A program made the position numbers and the translations under genes. Positions 1 to 7,729 of a DNA stretch of 64,000 nucleotides are shown in pieces. This stretch comes from Bifidobacterium platyrrhinorum. GTDB taxonomy: Bacteria > Actinomycetota > Actinomycetes > Actinomycetales > Bifidobacteriaceae. A model generated the notes under the pieces. It did not search any database. It had not been told where the DNA came from and saw only the letters and a list, made by a program, of their open reading frames with translations. The first letter of the stretch is position 1. Each line of letters opens with the position of its first letter. Location of the stretch: NCBI RefSeq assembly GCF_010667645.1, contig NZ_WHZV01000001.1, positions 78,606-142,605 on the forward strand. The letters run 5' to 3'.

Positions 1-33
<33 letters not shown>

Positions 34-72
34 ATTCGTTGAAGATCTATGCTACGCCGTAAGGCGGAAGGC

Positions 73-357
73 TCACTTGTTGGTGACGGCCTTCTTCAGC
101 AGGGAGCCGGCGGAGATGCGCACGCCGTAGGTGGCGGGGATCTCGATGGTCTCGCCGGTGCGCGGGTTGCGGCCGGTGCGGGCGGCGCGCTTGACGCGCT
201 CGGCGGAGAACAGGCCGGTGAGCTTCAGGCCTTCGCCGGACTGCATGGCCTCGACGAACACATCCTGGAAGGCGTTGACGGCGGCCTCGGCCTGGGCCTT
301 GGTCAGGTTGGACTTCTGGGCGATCTTCGAAACGAGATCAGACTTGTTGTATGCCAT
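73..357 (-). CDS. hup: HU-family DNA-binding protein
   Basis: A 94-residue protein beginning MAYNKSDLV, with the HU arm around residues 60-75 (RTGRNPRTGETIEIPA), the hallmark of HU/IHF. It is a nucleoid protein that bends DNA non-specifically and probably acts as a homodimer. The frame stays open upstream of this methionine, but only this start has a good ribosome binding site (GAAGGAT, about 8 bases before) and gives the usual family length. The leader contains a short hairpin (381-405, GGACCGGC paired with GCCGGTCC) just before the RBS, which might modulate expression. It appears monocistronic. Assignment to HU rather than IHF follows from the solitary gene and the actinobacterial context. 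Confidence 0.95.
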   Translation of the reverse strand: MAYNKSDLVSKIAQKSNLTKAQAEAAVNAFQDVFVEAMQSGEGLKLTGLFSAERVKRAARTGRNPRTGETIEIPATYGVRISAGSLLKKAVTNK

Positions 358-647
358 GAACAGCATCCTTCTTTGTCCGGGGACCGGCAACTTGGCCGCC
401 GGTCCGTTTATTTCATCAATGATGATAGCGCATGATTGGGCCAAATACGGCATTTTCCAACGATTTCACGTGTCTCCGACGGCATTTTCGCCATGCCTGA
501 CCACATGGGTCCGCGATCGGTGAGACAGATATGGATGTTTCGCGTGGAATTGGCCGTTTTGCGCGGAATTCCAAGGATTTCGCGGTCAAATATGCGCTTT
601 TGCCGGCGGGGCCACGACGGCCCTCCCCCGTTCGGTCCGGCATCGGC
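358..647. other. Intergenic gap with hup leader and motif copy
   Basis: No supported gene lies in these 290 bases. The part next to hup is its leader, with the 381-405 hairpin. On the minus strand, bases 441-462 carry a 13-of-14 match (GTTGGAAAATGCCG) to a motif found again at 17133 and 48797 inside the palindrome arrays. The remainder shows no further structure that I can support. Confidence 0.5.
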
Positions 648-696
648 CCGTGGAACGTCCCGGACCGGGTGCCCCACGGGCCGGGACGTTCCACGG
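648..696 (-). terminator. Strong hairpin after the flippase-like gene
   Basis: Bases 648-663 and 681-696 form a perfect 16-bp stem (CCGTGGAACGTCCCGG), with further GC pairing possible in the loop. It starts two bases beyond the stop codon of the minus-strand membrane protein gene. There is no clear U-run, so terminator function is inferred from position and stability. Confidence 0.7.
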
Positions 697-697
697 A

Positions 698-3145
698 TCA
701 GACCAGGTTGCGCCGGTCCAGCCACTTCATGGCCAACGCGCCCAGCGGGATGCGCAGCCAGTAGAAGACCACGCGGTGCAGCAGCGTGGCGGACAGCGCC
801 ACGCCCTGGGGCACGCCCACCGCCGCGAACGACACGGTGAGCGCCGCCTCCACGCCGCCCAGGCCGCCCGGCGTGGGCACGGCCGAACCGAGCGCGTAGG
901 CGAGCATGAACACGAAGGTCGTCTCGATGGGGTTCGTGTTCACGCCGAACGCGAGCAGGGCCGCCCAGAACGCGAGCCCCGTGGTGACGTTCTGCAGCAG
1001 CGCGCCCGCCACGCTCACGGCGAGCTGCGTGGGCTGGCCGAGCACGTCGAGCAACTGGCTGAGATACCGTTTCGCGACCGGCACCACCCGCTGCATGGCC
1101 ACGTGCCGCACCGGCGGGATCATCATCGCGACTGAGAACACGACGACCACGATGCCGAACACGATGGCCAGCGTGTTCGTCGGAATCATGCCGGAGAACG
1201 TGTTGCGGCCGGTGAACAGGCCGATGACGACGACGATCACCGCATACGTGGCGTAGTAGACGACCAGCGCGGCGCTCATGATCGCGGTCGCGGCCGTGTT
1301 GCGGTACCCGGACTTGCGCAGGAACTGGAGGTTCACGAACGAGGGGCCGACGCCGGCCGGCATGGACACGGTGGCGAACCCGCCGGCCACCTGGCTGGCG
1401 AACACGCCGGCAGCATCCCTCCGGCCGCGGTCCATGAGCGCGCCGAGCGACAGCGACGAGCCGATCCAGCCGCACAGGCCGAACGCGAGGCACACGAGCG
1501 CCATGACCGGATTGGCGTTGCGCACCGCGGCGATGATCTCGTCGGGCCGCATCTGCGTGAACACGACGACCGCTGCGACGATGAGCAGCAGCATCGTGAT
1601 CATCGAACGCAGCGAGAACCGCGCCAGCGGCACCGGTTCCACGGCGACGTCCGCGGCGCCGGCGTCCTCCGCGGACGCGGCCGACGGTTCCGCATCGTCG
1701 TCGCGGCGTGGCGCGACGGCATCCCGCAACGCCTTCAGCGTGGACTTGTCCCACGACTCCAGCGCACGCGTGGGCGCCGGCACCGCGATCCGCTGGATGA
1801 ACGGCGCGATCGCGGCGAGCGTCTCCCCGTCCCATGCGTCACGGGCCGCCGCCACCGCCTCGTCCACGCCGATCAGCGCGGCGAACAGCGCCAGCAGCTG
1901 CACCTTGTCCAAGGCGACGTTCGCAAGCGAGGACGCATCGTCGCCGTTCTGCCATCCGGCGATCACCGGCGTGCCGTCCTCGAAGCGCGACAGGACGTCG
2001 GGCGTGATGCGCCGGTGCGTGTAGCCGCGCCGGTTGGCGACGGCGAGATAGCGCATGTAGTCGACCGCGTCCGCGCGCGTGAGCGTGTTGAGGTTCGCCG
2101 GCAGTTCGATGGTGTGCGCGTTGAGCACAAGGATCGCGGACTCCTCGGTGTCGGCGATCGCGTAGGGCACGGGCGCCGGCAGCTTCACGTTGTGCAGTCC
2201 GAGCAGCATCGACAGGTGATGCTGGACCGCGTCGCGCGCCGAACGGTCGCGGCGCATCGCCACGCCGGAGAACCGCAGCCAGTTCCACAGCTGCCGCAGA
2301 TACCCGGCGGTGTGGGTCTGCGCGTCCAGCACGGACACGACGTACCGCCCGCCGTCCTCGGTGTCCAGATCGTAGATGCGCGAGCCTTCGACCAGGTCGT
2401 CGTCGAGGGTGACGTGCAGCGCGCGCACGCCCGGCAGCGGGTCGTCGCGCCGGACCAGCGACGACGGGACCAATCCGACGCCGCGCAACGCCGCGACCAG
2501 GTCCTCGCCCCACACGCCCTTGTTTTGCGTGCCGACGGCGAAGCGGATGAGCATGCCGACCGTGCGTCCGCAGGCGAACGAGACGAGCATGCCGGTCACC
2601 GAATGCCATGAGAGCACCACCATGAGCGCGCCGGCGCCGTACAGGATGTTCCAGCCCCATTTGACGCCCGAACGCGTGCGTCGCGGGCCGGCCGTGGTGA
2701 GGAACGAGGCCATGCCCGCGTACATGTTCGGCAACAGGCCCGACCCGGACGCGGTGGCCGCGGAGACGAGCGACAGGGCGAGCGTCCTGTCCGCCAGGCC
2801 GGTGATGACGGTCGAGGCCAGCCACACCGTGCCGTAGCCGGCGAACATCGCCAGCGCGGAGACGGCAGCCTGCAGCCATTCGCGGCTGAACAGCAGCTGG
2901 CACAGGACCATGACCACGATGACCAGCGTGGCGAACTGCTGCAGCACGGTGGAGGGGATGCCCGCCAGCCAGTCGATGGCCCGGGCGGCCGTGTGCGCGT
3001 CCGATTCGACGCCGCGGGTCATGCCGCCCAGGTATACGGCGAACACCATGACGACGGCCGCCAGTCCGAGGGACATGGCGGCACGTGTCAGGTCACCGAA
3101 ATCGTGTGTGCGCCGGGGCGCCACATCGTCGATGTGCACGGACAT
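698..3145 (-). CDS. LPG-synthase-TM / flippase-like membrane protein with kinase-like middle
   Basis: A large integral membrane protein of 815 residues. The first roughly 210 residues hold several hydrophobic segments. Residues about 210-460 form a soluble region resembling an aminoglycoside-kinase/ABC1-type fold in layout (YVVSVLDAQT near the start, later YTHRRITPDVLSRF), probably a degenerate kinase because no intact catalytic loop is evident. Residues about 500-815 contain the multi-helix UPF0104/lysylphosphatidylglycerol-synthetase TM domain, with the typical PTPGGLGGVEA motif near residue 750. This three-part layout occurs in actinobacteria and is linked to lipid or cell-envelope precursor movement, but the substrate is unknown. 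An AAGGAG precedes the start by about 12 bases. A strong hairpin directly follows the stop. Confidence 0.75.
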   Translation of the reverse strand: MSVHIDDVAPRRTHDFGDLTRAAMSLGLAAVVMVFAVYLGGMTRGVESDAHTAARAIDWLAGIPSTVLQQFATLVIVVMVLCQLLFSREWLQAAVSALAMFAGYGTVWLASTVITGLADRTLALSLVSAATASGSGLLPNMYAGMASFLTTAGPRRTRSGVKWGWNILYGAGALMVVLSWHSVTGMLVSFACGRTVGMLIRFAVGTQNKGVWGEDLVAALRGVGLVPSSLVRRDDPLPGVRALHVTLDDDLVEGSRIYDLDTEDGGRYVVSVLDAQTHTAGYLRQLWNWLRFSGVAMRRDRSARDAVQHHLSMLLGLHNVKLPAPVPYAIADTEESAILVLNAHTIELPANLNTLTRADAVDYMRYLAVANRRGYTHRRITPDVLSRFEDGTPVIAGWQNGDDASSLANVALDKVQLLALFAALIGVDEAVAAARDAWDGETLAAIAPFIQRIAVPAPTRALESWDKSTLKALRDAVAPRRDDDAEPSAASAEDAGAADVAVEPVPLARFSLRSMITMLLLIVAAVVVFTQMRPDEIIAAVRNANPVMALVCLAFGLCGWIGSSLSLGALMDRGRRDAAGVFASQVAGGFATVSMPAGVGPSFVNLQFLRKSGYRNTAATAIMSAALVVYYATYAVIVVVIGLFTGRNTFSGMIPTNTLAIVFGIVVVVFSVAMMIPPVRHVAMQRVVPVAKRYLSQLLDVLGQPTQLAVSVAGALLQNVTTGLAFWAALLAFGVNTNPIETTFVFMLAYALGSAVPTPGGLGGVEAALTVSFAAVGVPQGVALSATLLHRVVFYWLRIPLGALAMKWLDRRNLV

Positions 3146-3169
3146 CGGTGGATACGACTCCTTGTGGAA

Positions 3170-4606
3170 TCAGCGGTCGAAGGCGACGAGCTCCGACGCC
3201 ACGCCCGTGTACGTGGCGGGGGTGAGCGCCTTGAGACGGGCCGCGGTCTCCGGGTCGAAGGACTGCTGGTCGATGAACGCCTCGACCTGCGCCTGGTCGA
3301 TCGTATGGCCGCGCATGAGCTCCTTGACCTTCTCGTACGGCTTCTCCATGCCCGGCAGGCCGCGCAGCTCGCAGGCGCGCATCGCGGTCTGGATGGGCTC
3401 GCCGAGCACCTCCCAGTTCTCGTCGAGCTCGCGCGTGATGACGTGCTGGTTCGGGTGGATGGACTTCAGGCCGCCCATGAGGTTGTACAGGGCGAGCTGC
3501 GAGTAGCCGAGCGCCGAGCCGATGTTGCGCTGGGTGGTCGAATCGGTCAGGTCGCGCTGCCAGCGGGACTCCACCAGCGTGGCGGACAGCGTGTCGAGCA
3601 GCGAGCAGGAGAGCTCGAAGTTGGCCTCCGCGTTCTCGAAGCGGATCGGGTTGACCTTGTGCGGCATCGTGGAGGAGCCGGTGGCGCCCTTGACCGGCAC
3701 CTGGGCGAACACGCCGCGCGAGATGTACATCCACACGTCCACGCACAGGTTGTGCATGATGCGGTTCGCGTGGGAGATGGTCGAGTAGAGCTCCGCCTGC
3801 CAGTCGTGGGATTCGATCTGCGTGGTCAGCGGGTTCCAGGTCAGGCCCATGCGGTTCTCGACGAACTCGCGGGAGACGGCGATCCAGTCGACGTCCGGGC
3901 AGGCGGCCAGATGCGCGCCGAACGTGCCGGTGGCGCCGTTGATCTTGCCCAGGTACTCCTGGTTCTCGATGTGCTTGAGCTGGCGGTTCAGACGGTAGAC
4001 GTAGACGGCGAGCTCCTTGCCGAGCGTGGTCGGCGTGGCCGGCTGGCCGTGCGTGAGGGACAGCAGGGCGAGGTCCTTGTGCTCCTCGGCCTTGGCGGCG
4101 AGGTGGTCGATGATCTCCCTGAACGCCGGGGTCCAGACGTGCTCGACGGCGTTCTTCACGCAGCGGGCGATCGACAGGTTGTTGATGTCCTCGGAGGTGC
4201 AGGCGAAGTGGACGAGCGTCTTGAGACGGTCGTTGATGTGCGCGGAGCCGGCCGGGGCCTTGGCGAACTGGTCGTCGATGTAGTATTCGACGGCCTTCAC
4301 GTCGTGGTGGGTGACGGCCTCGTGCGCGGCGTGCTGCTTGATGCCCTCGGCGCCGAAGTCCTCGGGGATGGACCTGAGGAACGCCTTCTCCTCCTCGGTG
4401 AACGGCTCGACGCCGTCGATGACCGGCCGGTTGCCGTTGCCCTCGAAGCCGTTGGCCAGGAGGATCATCCACTCCACCTCGACGCGCATGCGCTCGCGGT
4501 TGAGGGCCGGCTCGCTCAGGTATTCCACGAGCGGGGCGGTGGCGTTGTGGTAGCGGCCGTCGAGCGGCGTCAGTGCGATTGCGGGGGAAATATCGGTAAG
4601 CTTCAT
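3170..4606 (-). CDS. purB: Adenylosuccinate lyase
   Basis: A 478-residue member of the fumarase/aspartase superfamily. The signature GSSTMPHKVNPIRFENAE is present, with catalytic serine and conserved lysine and asparagine. The enzyme acts twice in purine synthesis: it cleaves SAICAR to AICAR plus fumarate, and adenylosuccinate to AMP plus fumarate. Length and motif fit the long PurB subgroup (about 450-480 residues). Only 24 bases separate it from the downstream membrane protein gene, so the two could be co-transcribed. The region upstream of the start contains TACCCT, which resembles the proposed -10 elements of purC and purF, but the 19-base pur element is not found here. Confidence 0.97.
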   Translation of the reverse strand: MKLTDISPAIALTPLDGRYHNATAPLVEYLSEPALNRERMRVEVEWMILLANGFEGNGNRPVIDGVEPFTEEEKAFLRSIPEDFGAEGIKQHAAHEAVTHHDVKAVEYYIDDQFAKAPAGSAHINDRLKTLVHFACTSEDINNLSIARCVKNAVEHVWTPAFREIIDHLAAKAEEHKDLALLSLTHGQPATPTTLGKELAVYVYRLNRQLKHIENQEYLGKINGATGTFGAHLAACPDVDWIAVSREFVENRMGLTWNPLTTQIESHDWQAELYSTISHANRIMHNLCVDVWMYISRGVFAQVPVKGATGSSTMPHKVNPIRFENAEANFELSCSLLDTLSATLVESRWQRDLTDSTTQRNIGSALGYSQLALYNLMGGLKSIHPNQHVITRELDENWEVLGEPIQTAMRACELRGLPGMEKPYEKVKELMRGHTIDQAQVEAFIDQQSFDPETAARLKALTPATYTGVASELVAFDR

Positions 4607-4752
4607 AACTCTTTAGGGTACTTGCAGCCGTGAACCGGTGAAACGCCGCCGATTTGTGCCATTGTGTGCGGTTTTCCTGTGCGATGTTGTGCTATTTGGC
4701 GGGTGGTTCGGGGGAGTCGTTCCCCGATTCGGCCCTTGGCCGTCCGCGCATG

Positions 4753-4783
4753 TTTACATGCCCGTTCCCCGTGACCGTATACT
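4753..4783 (+). promoter_or_regulatory. Possible sigma-A promoter for the ECF S-component gene
   Basis: TTTACA at 4753 and TATACT at 4778 are separated by 19 bases, a little long for a sigma-70 type promoter. They lie about 130 bases before the ykoE-like start. No thiamine pyrophosphate riboswitch core could be made out in the long leader. Confidence 0.4.
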
Positions 4784-4913
4784 GGCGTGCGGCGTTCCCG
4801 CCCGGACCGCGCAGGTCAAGGAACGCCGACGCCGGGCGTCGTCGCGCCGCGGGCGCCATCGTCATCGCACCGTGCGCGGTCTTGGGAACCATCGAAGGGA
4901 TCGTGGGAACAGC

Positions 4914-5597
4914 ATGTCCGCCATCATCGATCGTCAGTCATCGCAATCATCATCGCAACCGTCGAACTTTGCCGCTCCGCAGGCCGCGCACGACGGGACG
5001 CGCCTCAAGTGGCGGCCGCTCGACATCGCCGTCGGCGCCACCCTGGGCGTCGCCTGCGGCGTGATCTTCTGGGGCTTCAACTTCGCGTACATGCCGATCT
5101 CGTCGTTCCTCGGCGCCGTGCTGCCGGGCCTGGCGAGCGTGACGCACGCCATGTGGTACTTCTCCGGCACGCTCGCCCTGCTCGTCCTGCGCAAGCCCGG
5201 CGCCGCCATGTACGTGAACGTGGTCGGCACGCTCGTCGAGACGGTGATCGGCAGCCAATACGGCATCGGGTTCGTGATCGTCTCCGCGCTGCTGCAGGGG
5301 GCGTTCGCCGAAATCCCGTTCCTCGTGACCCGGTACCGCGTGTTCAACCTGCCGGTGTCCATCGCCTCCGGCGCGATGGTCGCGCTCGAATACGGCTTCT
5401 ACCTGCTGTTCTTCCGCTACCAGGGCGTGGCGCTCGCCAGCCCGCGCGGCATCGTGCACATGATTTCGGAGGTGGCCGGCGGCGTGGTCCTCAGCGGCGT
5501 CATGCCCTGGTTCCTCATGCTCGCCCTCGCCTCCACCGGCGTGCTCGACCGTCTCGCCTCCGGCCGCGCCCTGCTGCGCGTCCGCCCGCGGGCCTGA
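4914..5597 (+). CDS. ykoE: ECF transporter S-component, YkoE family
   Basis: A 227-residue membrane protein with about six hydrophobic segments after a polar 30-residue N-terminus. The opening WRPLDIAVGATLGVACGVIF and the overall layout match the YkoE family of substrate-capture subunits of energy-coupling-factor transporters, usually assigned to thiamine or hydroxymethylpyrimidine uptake. I chose the start MSAII because the upstream part of the open frame is Arg-rich and not protein-like, and GAAGGG lies upstream. In many genomes ykoE is followed by ykoD (ATPases) and ykoC (T-component). Here a terminator follows, so the energising module must come from elsewhere if the protein works. Thiamine genes occur at the other end of the window but are not linked. 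Confidence 0.7.
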   Translation: MSAIIDRQSSQSSSQPSNFAAPQAAHDGTRLKWRPLDIAVGATLGVACGVIFWGFNFAYMPISSFLGAVLPGLASVTHAMWYFSGTLALLVLRKPGAAMYVNVVGTLVETVIGSQYGIGFVIVSALLQGAFAEIPFLVTRYRVFNLPVSIASGAMVALEYGFYLLFFRYQGVALASPRGIVHMISEVAGGVVLSGVMPWFLMLALASTGVLDRLASGRALLRVRPRA

Positions 5598-5635
5598 CGC
5601 GTACTCTTCGGCTCCTTCTGCCGGGCCGCATACAC

Positions 5636-5671
5636 AAGCGGCGGACCTCCTTTTCCGGAGATCCGCCGCTT
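5636..5671. terminator. Bidirectional terminator hairpin
   Basis: A 15-bp stem with one mismatch (AAGCGGCGGA arm, 5636-5650 with 5657-5671) and a TTTTCC loop sits between two convergent genes. The arm AGCGGCGGA is the same as in the 50-base palindromes at 25621-25792, so this terminator may derive from that repeat family. Confidence 0.8.
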
Positions 5672-5697
5672 CGTCATGTTCGCATGGATGACGTGGT

Positions 5698-5910
5698 TCA
5701 GATGCCGAGCGTCTCCTCGGCCACGGACCGCACCGAGTCGCCGACCAGCTCGGCCGTGTCCGACTTGGCCTGTTCGATGCGGCCGAAGAACGCGTCCGCC
5801 TCCTCGTAGGTCAGCGGGTGGCCCGTCTCCTTGGCGATCGCCATGACCTCGTCGATGGTTTGCGCCGCCGCGAGCTTCTCGTCCAGTTCCCGTTCGCTGA
5901 TGCCAGTCAT
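5698..5910 (-). CDS. Small Nif11-like protein, function unknown
   Basis: A 70-residue acidic protein starting MTGISEREL, preceded by a good AAGGAG seven bases before the ATG. The segment LAAAQTIDEVMAIAKETGHP at about residues 11-30, followed by LTYEEADAFF, resembles the Nif11 domain, a helical module used as leader peptide in some RiPP precursors and also found as a stand-alone protein. No double-glycine cleavage motif, cysteine- or serine-rich core, modification enzyme or peptide exporter is visible nearby, so a RiPP role is not supported. It is a single gene bounded by a terminator. The Nif11 link rests on my reading of the helix pattern and is tentative; the existence of the gene is more secure. 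Confidence 0.6.
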   Translation of the reverse strand: MTGISERELDEKLAAAQTIDEVMAIAKETGHPLTYEEADAFFGRIEQAKSDTAELVGDSVRSVAEETLGI

Positions 5911-6127
5911 AGTCGGCTCCTTCACATGTCTCCCCGGCCGCGTCATCGGCGCCGTGCCGGCGGAATCGGGAACCCCGCCCTCGGGATTCCCCGGCTGGTT
6001 CCCGTTCTAGTCGTTTCCCGCGCCGGTGGGTAGCGGGTCCTCGCCGGCGTTTCCCCGGGTGGCGGGCGTGCTATGCCGTACCGCAGGACGGTCCGTGACG
6101 GCGGGCTGTAGCCGGAAAGGGGATTCC

Positions 6128-6517
6128 ATGGACGACGGGGAGCGACGGTGGATAGGCGACACGTTGGAACGGCTCTCCCATTCGGCGTTCCGCGCGAAAT
6201 TCACGCTCTCGGACAAGGACCGCGCCTACGCGCGCGCCAAGGGCAAGGCGGTCATCGACCGGCATGCGCGCGAGATGCTGCGCTCGCGCGTCGGCGACGC
6301 CACGCCGAACAACGACGGGCGGCAGACGCCATGGCGGGGCCATCCCGTGTTCACCGCGCAGCATGCCACCGCCACCTGCTGCCGCGGCTGCATCGAGAAA
6401 TGGCACCGCATCCCCAAAGGGCGCGAACTCACCGACGCGGAGGTCGACCGGCTCGCCGACCTCGTCATGGCGTGGATCGAACGCGATCTCGTGAACCACC
6501 CGGTGCGTCCCAGGTGA
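6128..6517 (+). CDS. DUF4186 family protein
   Basis: A 129-residue cytosolic protein. The block HPVFTAQHATATCCRGCIEKWH (about residues 73-94) is the core of the DUF4186 family; its two cysteines and three histidines could form a metal site. The function is not known. The family is widespread in bacteria, often as a single gene of 110-130 residues, so this one looks complete. The open frame extends 34 codons further upstream, but the ATG at 6128 is preceded by a GGAAAGGGGA stretch and gives the family length. It lies just before the convergently oriented tRNA-Arg gene. Confidence 0.8.
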   Translation: MDDGERRWIGDTLERLSHSAFRAKFTLSDKDRAYARAKGKAVIDRHAREMLRSRVGDATPNNDGRQTPWRGHPVFTAQHATATCCRGCIEKWHRIPKGRELTDAEVDRLADLVMAWIERDLVNHPVRPR

Positions 6518-6531
6518 CATGGCCGCCTGTG

Positions 6532-6608
6532 TGGTGACCCCGGCCGGGCTCGAACCGGCGACCTACAGATTAGAAGTCAGTTGCTCTATCCAGCTGAGCT
6601 ACGGGGCC
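6532..6608 (-). tRNA. tRNA-Arg (UCU)
   Basis: Read on the minus strand, it has a 7-bp acceptor stem (GGCCCCG with CGGGGTC, one G-U), a D arm GCTC/GAGC, an anticodon loop CTTCTAA giving UCU, a T arm GCCGG-TTCGAGC-CCGGC, and an encoded CCA end. The anticodon stem carries one U-U mismatch at position 29/41. It decodes AGA, a rare codon in such GC-rich genomes. Confidence 0.95.
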
Positions 6609-6783
6609 AAACCCGACATATTGTAATGGCGGGACGGTGCGCGCGCAACATGGTGGCGCGATGCGGCGGCGTTCCGGCCGGACTCGGCGGCGTCCTCCGA
6701 CGCCCGGCGGGGTGTGTGCCGGCCGGCCTGCGATCCGCGGGGCCCCGGATCGTCATGCACATATGATCATGCGACTTTGTTGT

Positions 6784-6804
6784 ACAGGTGGTGGACAGGT
6801 TCAT
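6784..6804. promoter_or_regulatory. Putative GntR operator, regulator promoter
   Basis: ACAGGT occurs twice here, at 6784 and 6795, followed by TCAT. A closely related stretch (about 17 of 21 bases) lies before the downstream hydrolase gene at 7630. Position just ahead of the GntR gene suggests autoregulation. This is inference from shared sequence. Confidence 0.5.
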
Positions 6805-6827
6805 TGCCGCGTGGTACATTGCGAGGT

Positions 6828-7562
6828 ATGACAGAGCAGTCGATCGGCAAAAGGAAACTGGCGTCCCAGCAGGTGGCGGACACCATCGCGCGGCGCATCG
6901 AACTCGGCGAGTTCCGCGACGGGGACCGTCTGGCCTCGGAATCCGACCTCGCCCGCGAATTCGGGGTGGCCCGGGGCACCATGCGCAGCGCGCTGGAGAT
7001 CCTCAAAGGGCAGAACCTCGTCACCACCAAACCCGGCGTGGGCAGCTTCGTGTCCTACCACGGGCATGCGATGGAAAGCGTGCAGGGCTGGACGCGCGCG
7101 ACCGCGCAGGCCGGTTCCCCCACCACCACGGAGCTCATCGAGACCGAGCGGATCGCGGCGCCCGACGAGCTGCGGCGGGCCTACGGCATGCAGGGCGACG
7201 TGCACCGCATCGTGCGCCGCCGCATGAGCGGCGCGGCGCCCGTCTCGCTGGAGATCTCCTACCTGCCGTGCAACGAGATCCTCGACCTGATCATGGAACG
7301 GGGCCTGCTCGGCGGGTCGATCTCCACCACGATGAAGGCGGCCGGCATGACGCCCTGCGGCGGCGTCCAGGATGCGACCGTCGCGTGCGTGCCCGCGCAG
7401 TACCGGTCATACCTTGATGTCGACGAGAGGGAGATGTTCCTCGAGGTGCGCCGCATCAGCTACGGCGAGGACGGGGAGCCGGTCGAATACGTGCTGTCGT
7501 ACCTCAATCCGAGGCATTTCTCCCTGCATGTCGAATTCGGTGACAGGCCCGAAAGGGGGTAG
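6828..7562 (+). CDS. GntR-family (HutC-like) transcriptional regulator
   Basis: A 244-residue DNA-binding repressor. Residues about 10-75 are a winged helix of the GntR type (ESDLAREFGVARGTMRSALE), and residues about 95-240 are a UTRA ligand-binding domain as in HutC/FarR regulators. It most likely senses a small metabolite, perhaps a nucleoside or phosphorylated sugar, and controls the three genes that follow. An earlier in-frame ATG exists at 6714, but it would add a Cys-rich unlikely tail. The start at 6828 has only a short GAGG, very close to the ATG. The layout corresponds to yegW in the E. coli yegTUVW cluster. Matching operator-like sequences lie before this gene and before the next. 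Confidence 0.88.
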   Translation: MTEQSIGKRKLASQQVADTIARRIELGEFRDGDRLASESDLAREFGVARGTMRSALEILKGQNLVTTKPGVGSFVSYHGHAMESVQGWTRATAQAGSPTTTELIETERIAAPDELRRAYGMQGDVHRIVRRRMSGAAPVSLEISYLPCNEILDLIMERGLLGGSISTTMKAAGMTPCGGVQDATVACVPAQYRSYLDVDEREMFLEVRRISYGEDGEPVEYVLSYLNPRHFSLHVEFGDRPERG

Positions 7563-7629
7563 TGGGCCGTTGCGGGGCGTGTTCCCGGCAGGGCTCCGTG
7601 GTCTGTAAAAAAAAGACATGCCGTACTAG

Positions 7630-7646
7630 ACAGGTACTGTACAAGT
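7630..7646. promoter_or_regulatory. Putative GntR operator before the catabolic operon
   Basis: ACAGGTACTGTACAAGT is an imperfect palindrome of form AC-NN-GTAC-N-GTAC-NN-GT. It lies 84 bases before the hydrolase start and resembles the sequence at 6784 ahead of the regulator gene. Palindromes of this size are typical GntR-family operators. Binding is inferred. Confidence 0.55.
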
Positions 7647-7729
7647 TCATAAAACCGTGGTATGGTTGACCGCGTCAACACCGTGGTTGCCGCCACGCAA
7701 GGAAGCAAGGAAACATAGGAGAAAGCGAC

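Noticed and set aside
4607-4913. TPP riboswitch before the YkoE-like gene
   Set aside because: The conserved CUGAGA and ACCUGA-type cores could not be found in either orientation.
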